Shown here piece by piece: positions 1-7,702 of a stretch of DNA of 7,702 nt (position 1 is its first letter; each line of letters starts with the position of its first letter). The notes beneath the pieces were generated by a model. That model did no database searches. It worked only from the letters and a program-made list of their open reading frames with translations, and was not told where the DNA came from. Made by a program: the position numbers and the translations under genes. Source of the stretch: an uncultured Coriobacteriia bacterium. GTDB taxonomy: Bacteria; Actinomycetota; Coriobacteriia; Coriobacteriales; QAMH01. The stretch spans positions 1 to 7,702 of the forward strand of contig CABSKV010000068.1 in the NCBI GenBank assembly GCA_902478425.1, given 5' to 3'.

Positions 1-1
1 T

Positions 2-55
2 GTCGTAGCGGGCGATACCGGAGTCTCCCGCTTCGGCAAAAAGAACGAAAACTGA
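2..55 (+). CDS. C-terminal tail of an unidentified upstream protein (5' truncated)
   Basis: Reading from base 2, the frame gives the 17 residues VVAGDTGVSRFGKKNEN followed by a TGA stop at 53-55. The other two forward frames here do not look like a gene end: one has an early TAG, and the other runs out of frame into the next gene. The stop lies ten bases before the ATG of the glycyl radical enzyme, so the two genes are probably cotranscribed, and this gene may act in the same pathway. The fragment is too short to assign to a family. It could belong to an activating enzyme, an oxidoreductase or something else, and I do not assign a function. Confidence 0.5.
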   Translation, partial: VVAGDTGVSRFGKKNEN

Positions 56-61
56 AGGGAG
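55..61 (+). promoter_or_regulatory. Ribosome binding site of the glycyl radical enzyme gene
   Basis: AAGGGAG sits four bases before the ATG at 66 and overlaps the last base of the upstream stop codon. It supports the ATG at 66 over the in-frame ATG at 75. The overlap with the upstream gene end fits translation within one operon transcript. Confidence 0.6.
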
Positions 62-65
62 AAAT

Positions 66-2615
66 ATGGAAACGATGGAAGTCGAATTCAAGGGCTACAA
101 GTATCCACAGCCCAAGAAGGAAGATATCAACGGCGTTACCGTCATGACGGATCGCCTTGAGAAGCTTAAGGAAGAGTGGGAGAACGCTCCTCAGCAGATT
201 TATGTTGACGATACGCTCTTGTTTACAGAGTCCTGGAAAGAGACCGAGGGACTTCCCAAGGATTATCGTTGGGCCAAGGCATTCGAGAAGCGCATGCTCA
301 ACTGCCCCATCATCATCCGCGAGGGCGAGCTTATCGTTGGCTCCACCACCAAGTTCGTGCGTGGTGCCAACACTCTTTGTGCCGCCAAGCCGCGCGAAAT
401 CCTGAAGTTCTGCGAGACTGGTCAGTTTGATCGCAAGTCTTCCGATATCGCATCCTCTGATATTACTCCTGAGGACCTGCAAGCTCTCAAGGAGGACGCC
501 GAGTATTGGATTCCTCGCATTCCCGAAAAGAACTTCGTAACCGCGCAGGTCGAGGAACTCATGGATGAGGAAACCCTCAACTGCTTTATGGATCGCGCTG
601 GTATTTTTGAGGGCCGCGCTCCGCGTGTTGATCCTGACCGCGGCATTTTCCAGAACTATGGCGCATTCGCCAACGGCGACGGCGGTCCTACTCCCATGAT
701 TATGAATGCTGGCCTCAACGAGGTCATTCGCTCGTGTGAGGAGGAGCTCGACCGTATCGAGCGCGAAGGTATTGGCGTCACGCAGGGTCTTTCCAACCAG
801 TGGGGTTGGCGCAAGTTCTGGTTCCTGAAGTCCATGATCCTCACGTGCAAGGCTCTCATTGCCTATGCGCAGCGCTATTCCGATCTCGCCGTAGAGCAGG
901 CCAAGGAGTGCAAGGATCCCATTCGCAAGGCCGAGCTCGAGAAGATTGCAGACGTTTGCGCTCACGTTCCGGGCAACGCACCTCGCGACTTTTGGGAGGC
1001 TGTGCAGTGGTTCCGTTTCGTGCATATGTGCCTTTACAAGGAAAGCCCCGAGCGTCCCGCTGTCCCCATGGGTGGTATCGATCGCATGTTCGGTCCCTAT
1101 CTTGACAAGGATCTCGCCGAGGGCAAGATTACGCTTCAAGAGGCGGCCGAGCTGCTTGGTGCTCTGTGGCTCAAGACCCGCGAGAATGAGCAGCTAGTCA
1201 CTATTAAGCGTAACCATCGTGCTGCACCGGGCACGCTGCTTCCCGATGTCACAATTTGCGGTCTCGATGAGAACGGCATGGATGAGACCAACACGGTATC
1301 TTGGCTGGCTCTTGAGGTCATGCGTCAGATGAGGCTTTCCGAGCCCACCATCTACATCCGCTACCATAAGGATATGGACAAGGAATTCCTCACCCATGCG
1401 CTCGAGTGCAATCGCGACTTTGGTGGTGGCAATCCGGCGTTCCTGAATTACCAGCTCGGTACCCAGCGCTATCTAGAGCGCGGCGTGCCGCTGTCTGACG
1501 CTGCCTATTGGACCGCCTCTGGCTGCCTTGGCTATCATATGGATCGTGCCCAGCACATGGCCGGCATTCTTAATCTCAACCTGCCGAAGGTCTTCGAGGT
1601 TATGCTCAACGATGGCGTCGATCCCATTACGGGGCTGCGCTGCGCGCCTGAGCTGCTCAAGGCTTCCGAGTTGAAGAACTGGGAGGAAGTTAAGGAGGCC
1701 TACTTTACCTACCTCGACTATTTCATGAAGAAGATGCGCCAGTTCTACCTGCTGTGGTTTGGTTCTGAAGAGGAGAACGGCCCCATGTCGTCCTACACGG
1801 CCGCTCTCTACTACCCGGACACCATCAAGTGGGGTATGGGCATGCGCGAGGGCGCGAATCCTTACAACGTATGCCGTGTGCACTGGCTAGGCGATCGCGG
1901 CCTCACTGACATTGCTGACGACCTGGCTGGCATTCGTTATGTGGTTGACGACAAAAAGCTGTGCACGCTGCCCGAGCTCATCGAGGCCATGCGCAACAAT
2001 TGGGAGGGCCACGAGGACCTGCAGGCCGCTTGCCATAATGCTCCCAAGTACGGCAACGACGATCCCTATGTTGACGACATCTTCGCGGAGATTGCCGTCA
2101 GGGTCCCCGAGCTGTTCCAGAGCCGCCCGGACATCTACTCCGGCGAGAAGCCCATGCTCTTCAAGGGTGCTGCTTCCGGTCACGTTGTCTCCGGCAAGCT
2201 TGTTGGAGCGCTGCCTAATGGTCGCGTAAAGGGTGAACCGCTGAACGATGCTGGTACCTCTGCCGGTCCTGGTGCTGACGTCAACGGCCCCACTGCCAAC
2301 GTCAACTCCGCTACGATTGTCCAGGTTGCCAAGGAGTACTGCGGATGTGCCCACAACATGCGCTTTACGCGTGGCGTCATCAATTCTCCTGAGAAGATCG
2401 AGAAGCTCTTCACGCTGCTCAACGTCTACTTCAAGAGGGGCGGCTGGCACATCCAGTTCAACATGCTGGATGATGAGGAGCTGCGCGATGCGAAGGTCAA
2501 CCCCGAGAAGCACAAGGATCTCTGCGTGCGCGTTGGTGGTTACGCGGCCTACTTTGTTGATTTGCCTTGGGAGCTCCAAGACGAAATCATCTCTCGTACT
2601 GCTCACGAGATTTAG
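66..2615 (+). CDS. Glycyl radical enzyme of the pyruvate formate-lyase superfamily, substrate unknown
   Basis: This complete 849-residue protein has both superfamily domains. The N-terminal PFL-like barrel domain (about residues 25-700) includes the conserved stretch PIIIREGELIVG near 81-92 and GGGNPAFLN ending at N461. The C-terminal glycyl radical domain has LPNGR and a GPTA block, then the radical loop RVGGYAAYF. The radical glycine is G825, 24 residues before the C-terminus, the usual spacing. The predicted thiyl-radical cysteine is C487, in ASGCLGYHMD. Known members form the radical with a separate radical-SAM activase, are destroyed by oxygen, and act in the cytoplasm. No activase is visible here. 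CutC, glycerol dehydratase, HypD and IslA carry Cys-x-Glu at this site, whereas this protein has Cys-Leu-Gly. The usual His...Asp-Tyr segment before the VL..GL helix also appears altered (GGPTPMIMNAGL). It lacks the Cys-Cys pair of true pyruvate formate-lyase. An arylacetate decarboxylase-like or wholly new activity is possible. Superfamily membership is near certain, the substrate is not. Confidence 0.95.
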   Translation: METMEVEFKGYKYPQPKKEDINGVTVMTDRLEKLKEEWENAPQQIYVDDTLLFTESWKETEGLPKDYRWAKAFEKRMLNCPIIIREGELIVGSTTKFVRGANTLCAAKPREILKFCETGQFDRKSSDIASSDITPEDLQALKEDAEYWIPRIPEKNFVTAQVEELMDEETLNCFMDRAGIFEGRAPRVDPDRGIFQNYGAFANGDGGPTPMIMNAGLNEVIRSCEEELDRIEREGIGVTQGLSNQWGWRKFWFLKSMILTCKALIAYAQRYSDLAVEQAKECKDPIRKAELEKIADVCAHVPGNAPRDFWEAVQWFRFVHMCLYKESPERPAVPMGGIDRMFGPYLDKDLAEGKITLQEAAELLGALWLKTRENEQLVTIKRNHRAAPGTLLPDVTICGLDENGMDETNTVSWLALEVMRQMRLSEPTIYIRYHKDMDKEFLTHALECNRDFGGGNPAFLNYQLGTQRYLERGVPLSDAAYWTASGCLGYHMDRAQHMAGILNLNLPKVFEVMLNDGVDPITGLRCAPELLKASELKNWEEVKEAYFTYLDYFMKKMRQFYLLWFGSEEENGPMSSYTAALYYPDTIKWGMGMREGANPYNVCRVHWLGDRGLTDIADDLAGIRYVVDDKKLCTLPELIEAMRNNWEGHEDLQAACHNAPKYGNDDPYVDDIFAEIAVRVPELFQSRPDIYSGEKPMLFKGAASGHVVSGKLVGALPNGRVKGEPLNDAGTSAGPGADVNGPTANVNSATIVQVAKEYCGCAHNMRFTRGVINSPEKIEKLFTLLNVYFKRGGWHIQFNMLDDEELRDAKVNPEKHKDLCVRVGGYAAYFVDLPWELQDEIISRTAHEI

Positions 2616-2672
2616 GATTTGTGCCGGAGTCGATGGGGAGGCCGCTCAGATTGCGTAATATGTTTTGATGTA

Positions 2673-2687
2673 GGGGCCACCTGCCCC
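2673..2687 (+). other. Small GC-rich hairpin after the glycyl radical enzyme gene
   Basis: GGGGC (2673-2677) can pair with GCCCC (2683-2687) across a five-base loop. The stem is short and no T-run follows, so it is not a convincing terminator by itself. It lies about 60 bases after the stop codon and before two stronger hairpins. Confidence 0.3.
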
Positions 2688-2706
2688 ATCCATCCCCCGC
2701 CAACCC

Positions 2707-2740
2707 ATAGAGAGGAGTGAGGTGTCTCGCTCCTCTCTAT
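2707..2740 (+). terminator. Strong 15-bp hairpin, probable transcript-end structure
   Basis: Bases 2707-2721 pair with 2726-2740 over 15 positions, with one G-T wobble (2718/2729), leaving a four-base GTGT loop. The downstream side reads AGTTTCC, so the T-run is poor for a classic intrinsic terminator. It could be a terminator for the upstream enzyme gene, a 3'-end stabilising structure or an RNase III-type processing site. The pairing is seen directly in the sequence. The role is inferred. Confidence 0.6.
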
Positions 2741-2761
2741 AGTTTCCGGCCAGTACTTGAG

Positions 2762-2818
2762 ACATGAAAAGAATCCAAGCTCTGTTATCGGTTCGCGAGC
2801 TTCGGATTCTTTTCGTGT
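2762..2818. terminator. Long A/T-flanked hairpin, likely bidirectional intrinsic terminator
   Basis: An 11-bp core pairs 2766-2776 (GAAAAGAATCC) with 2804-2814 (GGATTCTTTTC). The helix continues inward by six pairs (2777-2782 with 2797-2802) after a one-base bulge at 2803, and outward by about four pairs to 2762/2818, one of them a wobble. The A-rich left arm and T-rich right arm (TTCTTTT) are typical of terminators that work from both strands. It ends about 60 bases before the transporter start, so it separates the enzyme gene from the transporter gene. If the transporter promoter lies upstream of it, it could instead act as an attenuator. Confidence 0.7.
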
Positions 2819-2871
2819 TGGTGACTCTCCCAAAATAATCTGCAGACCATTTACGCACTATTCGAAGCGAT

Positions 2872-2876
2872 AGGAG
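2872..2876 (+). promoter_or_regulatory. Ribosome binding site of the transporter gene, unusually close to the ATG
   Basis: AGGAG ends only two bases before the ATG at 2879, shorter than the usual five to nine. No in-frame alternative start with a better spacing was seen upstream, and the next Met is at residue 19, inside the first membrane helix. The ATG is therefore kept, and initiation may be weak. A -10-like AATAAT lies at 2834-2839, but no good -35 box accompanies it. Confidence 0.45.
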
Positions 2877-2878
2877 CA

Positions 2879-4063
2879 ATGACGAAAACGACTAAAAGTC
2901 CCACAATTTGGAGCGTACCTTTTGTCGCTCTGATGGTGGCTAATTTCTTTCAAAGCATAGTTTCGTTTGCCGCGCACACCACGCTGCCCGTATGTGCTCA
3001 TGCGCTTGGTGCTTCGACGGCGATGATCGGTTTTGTCTCGGGAGGTTTTGCAGTCACCGCCCTGCTTGTTCGCCCTTTTGCGGGGCCGGCATTCGATAGT
3101 TATTCGCGCAAGTGGCTATATGTTGCAGCCCTGGGAATAATCGGCATAGCGTTTGTGGCTCTTATCGTCGTGGACAATCTTGTGCTGCTAATCGTCGCAC
3201 GTTTGATACAAGGTGTGGGAATCGGATGCGCAGGACCTCTGGCCATATCGCTTGCCTCAGAATATCTGCCGGCCAGTAAGTTCTCGAGCGGAATCAGCAT
3301 ATTTGCCCTTTCGCAGTCCTTTGCGCAAGTTATTGGTCCCGCTTTAGGCCTTTTCTTCGTTGACAGCGTGGGTTTCCCTGGCATGTGTCTTGCATGCGTC
3401 ACCTCGATTCTGATTGCAATTCTCAGCCTTGCGTTTGTAAAGGAGCCTTACCGGGAGGCTCTTCCCTACGTCCTTAAACTGGATCGAATGTTTGCCAAGG
3501 AGTCGGTGATTGCGACTGTTGCGATCTTGCTGCTGGCTATATCCTTTTCGTGCACGGCCGCATACATTGTGTTGTATGGAAATACGCTTAACATCGATAA
3601 CATGGGCGCATATTTCTCTGTTTACGCCGGATGTCTCTTGCTGACGCGACCCATATTCGGAAGGCTTTCGGATGAGTATGGAGCCCCCCGCATACTGCTC
3701 ATAGGCATTGCATTTTTTGCGGCATCCTATGTCGCGTTGCATTTCGCATCCGGTTTCGGCGGGTTCATGATTGCCGCCATTTTGGGTTCTGCCGGATATG
3801 GCGTGTGCATGCCCCTGCTTCAATCGCTTGCGCTTATCGCGGCGCCAATGGATCGTCGAGGTGCGGCGAGTAACACAGCCTATACGGGGCTTGACCTCGG
3901 TATGTTGCTCGGTCCTGTCTTTGGCGGCTTTGTCATCGAGGCGTTCGTGGGCATGACGGGCAGTCAGGCTGCGGGATATTCCGACATGTGGCTTGCCATG
4001 ATCATCCCCATAGTCGCTGCACTCGCCATCATTCTGTATTGGAACTTGAGGCCCGCACGCTAA
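2879..4063 (+). CDS. Major facilitator superfamily transporter, substrate unknown
   Basis: The 394-residue protein is hydrophobic throughout, with a pattern fitting twelve membrane helices and a short cytoplasmic N-terminus. Family motifs are visible. A motif A-type loop between helices 2 and 3 spans residues 65-81 (RPFAG...D73...SRK). A motif B-like stretch in helix 4 has R108 and QGVGIG. A motif C-like stretch in helix 5 has QVIGPALG, which in the family is common among drug:H+ antiporter-type exporters. The repeated loop RPIFGRLSDEYG (258-268) marks the second half. The length is normal for a 12-helix member. The substrate cannot be read from the sequence. Export of a small molecule is the mild preference from motif C. 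The gene looks more AT-rich, with more ATA and A/T-ending codons, than the phosphotransferase and rpoB genes, which hints at separate ancestry. Hairpins upstream argue against cotranscription with the glycyl radical enzyme. Confidence 0.9.
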   Translation: MTKTTKSPTIWSVPFVALMVANFFQSIVSFAAHTTLPVCAHALGASTAMIGFVSGGFAVTALLVRPFAGPAFDSYSRKWLYVAALGIIGIAFVALIVVDNLVLLIVARLIQGVGIGCAGPLAISLASEYLPASKFSSGISIFALSQSFAQVIGPALGLFFVDSVGFPGMCLACVTSILIAILSLAFVKEPYREALPYVLKLDRMFAKESVIATVAILLLAISFSCTAAYIVLYGNTLNIDNMGAYFSVYAGCLLLTRPIFGRLSDEYGAPRILLIGIAFFAASYVALHFASGFGGFMIAAILGSAGYGVCMPLLQSLALIAAPMDRRGAASNTAYTGLDLGMLLGPVFGGFVIEAFVGMTGSQAAGYSDMWLAMIIPIVAALAIILYWNLRPAR

Positions 4064-4186
4064 AGGCCATGAGGCTGCGCGCATGCAAGAGATGCAGTTC
4101 AACTTCTAATTGCGAGCTTGGCCTTATTGGCCAGCATCTGATGCCTAGAGCCTATCTACTCCTGCGAATATGATTGCCTGTCGTGG

Positions 4187-4199
4187 TAATCTATATAAA
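4187..4199 (+). promoter_or_regulatory. pap: Possible -10 region for the phosphotransferase gene
   Basis: An AT-rich patch (TAATCTATATAAA) stands out from its surroundings 27-39 bases before the ATG at 4226, and contains TATATA and TATAAA. The nearest -35-like hexamer is TTGCCT (4174-4179), only 14 bases before TATAAA, shorter than the usual 17. This is a weak prediction based on composition and position. Confidence 0.3.
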
Positions 4200-4212
4200 G
4201 TTATGCCCAAGT

Positions 4213-4222
4213 GGAGGGGGAG
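4213..4222 (+). promoter_or_regulatory. pap: Ribosome binding site that decides the phosphotransferase start
   Basis: The purine run GGAGGGGGAG lies three bases before the ATG at 4226. A GTG at 4211 is in frame and would add five residues (MEGES), but it overlaps this purine run and has no Shine-Dalgarno sequence of its own. The ATG is therefore the better start. Confidence 0.7.
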
Positions 4223-4225
4223 AGC

Positions 4226-5806
4226 ATGCTCGAGCAAGCCGATCTGAAGAAGCGCATCGACAAGGAAGAGTACGATCGTCGCAAGGAAGAACTCACCGAA
4301 AGGCTCGTGCGCCTACAGCAGCAGTGCATTCGCGAGAAGTTCCCCGTCGTCGTATGCGTTGACGGATGGAGCGCATCGGGCAAGGGCACGAGCATCTCCA
4401 AGCTCGTGAAGGATCTGGACGCGCGTGCGTTCACCGTGTACTCGATGAACGACCCCACCGAGGAAGAGTGCCGTTATCCGCTCATGAAGCGCTTCTGGGA
4501 GCGCGTCGGTCAGTACGGCACCATGACCTTCTTCGACAAGAGCTGGTATTCCGAGATCCTCAAGAATCTCTCGGGCATGATCCACGGGAGCAAGGGCGCA
4601 CACTTGCCGCAACCCAAGATCCGCGATCATGTCGACTACATCGTGAAGTCGCGTAACGGACAGGCGGGCCTGTTCGCCGAGTCCACGCAGATTTTCGAGG
4701 GCCAGCTCGTCGCGGACGGGTACCTCATCATCAAGCTCTTCTTCCACATCAGCAAGAAGGAGCAGACCAAGCGCCTCGAGACGCTCGAGGCGGACAAGAC
4801 AACCGCCTGGCGCGTCAATGACGAGGACCTTTACCAGAACAAGAACTACGACAAGACGCTGCCCATCATCGACAAGCTGCTCGAGCTCACCGATTCCGCC
4901 GATGCCCCCTGGCACATCATCGCCGCCGAGAATCGCCGCGTGCGTCGCATCGAGTTTCTCGAGACACTCGTTGCCGAAATCGAGGAGGGTCTGGCGCGCC
5001 ACATCAAGATGAAGGAAAACCCCGTCATCATCCCCGATGACTTCCCGCTGCCGCGCACGCGTCACGATCTCGTGAAGGTGCAGACGGTCGAGGAGATCCG
5101 CCACGACCTCACGATCGATCCCGAGGAGTATCGCACCGAGCTCAAGAAGGAGCAGGAGCGTCTCAACAAGCTGCAATTCGAGATGTACCGCAGGCAGATC
5201 CCCATGATGCTCGTCTTCGAAGGTTGGGATGCGGCTGGCAAGGGTGGCGCCATCAAGCGTATCGCCTCCGCTCTCGATGCGCGCGATTACCGCGTGATTC
5301 CCTCCGGCGCGCCCACCAAGCCCGAGAAGGAGCATCCCTTCCTGTGGCGCTACTGGATTAGCCTGCCCAAGAGCGGGCATACCGCGATTTACGATCGCTC
5401 CTGGTACGGGCGCGTCATGGTCGAGCGCGTGGAAGGCTTCTGCACCGACTCCGATTGGCGTCGCGCCTTCGAGGAGATTAACGACTTCGAGTGGGAGATG
5501 TTCCGCACGGGAGCGCTGCTCATGAAGTTCTGGGTGGACGTGAGCCAAGACGAGCAGCTCGCCCGTTTCGAGGCACGCAAGAACGACCCGGACAAGGCAT
5601 GGAAGCTCACCGACGAGGACTGGCGCAATCGCGAGAAGTACCCGCAGTATTGCGTGGCCATCAACGACATGCTGCGTATGACCTCGACGTACTTCGCGCC
5701 CTGGAACATCATCGAGTCTGACGACAAGAAGTATGCGCGCATCAAGACGATCAAGGCTATCAACGCCGCGATCGAGGAGCGCCTCAAGCAGGACAAGAAG
5801 GATTAG
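4226..5806 (+). CDS. pap: Polyphosphate:AMP phosphotransferase (two-domain PPK2 family)
   Basis: The 526-residue cytoplasmic protein contains two tandem PPK2-type kinase domains, the architecture of class II PPK2 (polyphosphate:AMP phosphotransferase, about 500 residues). Such enzymes move phosphate from polyphosphate to AMP to make ADP, which with adenylate kinase allows ATP regeneration. The N-terminal domain (about 20-265) has Walker A GWSASGKGT with K53 and the second motif FFDKSWY with D104. The C-terminal domain (about 300-520) has the more canonical GWDAAGKGG with K339 and YDRSWYGRVMVERVE with D390. In this family the C-terminal domain is generally regarded as the main catalytic one. 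The N-terminal domain differs (Lys for Arg in the D-x-SW motif, and no GRV-VERVE continuation), so it may be regulatory or weakly active. The charged first 35 residues look helical. The gene is followed, 157 bp on, by rpoB with its own promoter. Codon use is C/G-ending like rpoB, so it appears native. Confidence 0.92.
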   Translation: MLEQADLKKRIDKEEYDRRKEELTERLVRLQQQCIREKFPVVVCVDGWSASGKGTSISKLVKDLDARAFTVYSMNDPTEEECRYPLMKRFWERVGQYGTMTFFDKSWYSEILKNLSGMIHGSKGAHLPQPKIRDHVDYIVKSRNGQAGLFAESTQIFEGQLVADGYLIIKLFFHISKKEQTKRLETLEADKTTAWRVNDEDLYQNKNYDKTLPIIDKLLELTDSADAPWHIIAAENRRVRRIEFLETLVAEIEEGLARHIKMKENPVIIPDDFPLPRTRHDLVKVQTVEEIRHDLTIDPEEYRTELKKEQERLNKLQFEMYRRQIPMMLVFEGWDAAGKGGAIKRIASALDARDYRVIPSGAPTKPEKEHPFLWRYWISLPKSGHTAIYDRSWYGRVMVERVEGFCTDSDWRRAFEEINDFEWEMFRTGALLMKFWVDVSQDEQLARFEARKNDPDKAWKLTDEDWRNREKYPQYCVAINDMLRMTSTYFAPWNIIESDDKKYARIKTIKAINAAIEERLKQDKKD

Positions 5807-5877
5807 ACCACTCACCGACAAATTAATATCGTTTACGGATACAGTCTTTCAAAAGCTGCCACTCACCAAACTTTTTC

Positions 5878-5906
5878 TTGACTGCCCTCGCGCGCACTAA
5901 TATCCT
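5878..5906 (+). promoter_or_regulatory. rpoB: Sigma-70-type promoter of rpoB
   Basis: TTGACT (5878-5883) matches five of six -35 consensus bases. A 17-base spacer leads to TATCCT (5901-5906), which matches four of six -10 bases, in a region more AT-rich than the flanking genes. Transcription would start near 5913, giving a leader of about 50 bases before the GTG at 5964. No terminator with a good stem and T-run was seen between the phosphotransferase stop and this promoter, so some read-through into rpoB is possible. Confidence 0.65.
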
Positions 5907-5951
5907 CTCGCTCGTATATCTACCGGTTCAGTAGTTTCATCGGACAACTAT

Positions 5952-5958
5952 AAGGAGG
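5952..5958 (+). promoter_or_regulatory. rpoB: Strong ribosome binding site of rpoB
   Basis: AAGGAGG is a perfect match to the anti-Shine-Dalgarno core and sits five bases before the GTG at 5964. It supports a GTG start for rpoB. No ATG in this frame lies closer to it. Confidence 0.85.
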
Positions 5959-5963
5959 ATATA

Positions 5964-7702
<1,739 letters not shown>

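Noticed and set aside
1887..2606. 239-codon open frame on the - strand
   Set aside because: It is antisense to the well-supported C-terminal half of the glycyl radical enzyme and shows no domain.
2616..2878. Possible riboswitch in the gap before the transporter
   Set aside because: Apart from the hairpins, no conserved riboswitch core was recognised. A covariance-model search would be needed to claim one.
2612..2879. Two overlapping - strand frames (73 and 77 codons) in the gap before the transporter
   Set aside because: They run through the hairpins, overlap each other in different frames and show no domain or ribosome binding site.
3344..4102. 252-codon open frame on the - strand
   Set aside because: It is opposite the transporter gene, whose membrane helices and motifs are clear. 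No ribosome binding site or domain supports it.
4119..4133. TGGCC/GGCCA inverted repeat after the transporter gene
   Set aside because: The stem is only five pairs and there is no following T-run, so it is not a credible terminator.
4069..4173. 34-codon cysteine-rich small frame (MRLRACKRC...) after the transporter
   Set aside because: It has a CxxC pair, but the AAAGG before it is only two bases from the ATG, and nothing else supports translation. It would need conservation data to be called.
4313..5821. 502-codon open frame on the - strand
   Set aside because: It is antisense to the phosphotransferase gene, with the same codon-bias artefact and no recognisable domain.
5851..5876. AAAAG ... 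CTTTTT pairing as a terminator of the phosphotransferase gene
   Set aside because: The stem is about five A/T-rich pairs around a long loop and would not be stable.

Overview
The window looks like ordinary chromosomal DNA from a moderately high-GC, probably anaerobic actinobacterium. A gut-type Coriobacteriia member is the best guess. The reasons are a Gram-positive-style RpoB without the large N-terminal insertions of the E. coli protein, strong C/G preference at third codon positions in the housekeeping genes, and an oxygen-sensitive glycyl radical enzyme. The lineage is an inference and could not be checked by search.

Layout, all genes on the + strand. Bases 2-55 hold the last 17 codons of an unidentified upstream gene. 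Ten bases later comes a complete 849-residue glycyl radical enzyme (66-2615) of the pyruvate formate-lyase superfamily, with an unusual active-site loop. A 263-bp gap (2616-2878) follows with two strong hairpins, the second resembling a bidirectional terminator. Then come a 394-residue major facilitator transporter (2879-4063, visibly more AT-rich than its neighbours), a 162-bp gap, a two-domain polyphosphate:AMP phosphotransferase (4226-5806), a 157-bp gap with a good sigma-70-type promoter, and the first 579 codons of rpoB (5964 to the window edge).

How they work together: the upstream gene tail and the glycyl radical enzyme are probably cotranscribed as a fermentative or catabolic unit. 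Its activating enzyme is not in the window. The hairpins suggest that the transporter is a separate transcription unit, so a link between transporter and enzyme substrate is only a possibility. The phosphotransferase (polyphosphate-driven AMP phosphorylation) and rpoB are housekeeping genes. rpoB appears to have its own promoter and is not directly preceded by rplL as in many bacteria.

No RNA gene, insertion sequence, CRISPR array or phage gene was seen. The most interesting item is the glycyl radical enzyme: the Cys-x-Glu signature of the dehydratase, C-N and C-S lyase branches is replaced by Cys-Leu-Gly, and its substrate cannot be named from sequence. I saw no clear new multi-gene system.
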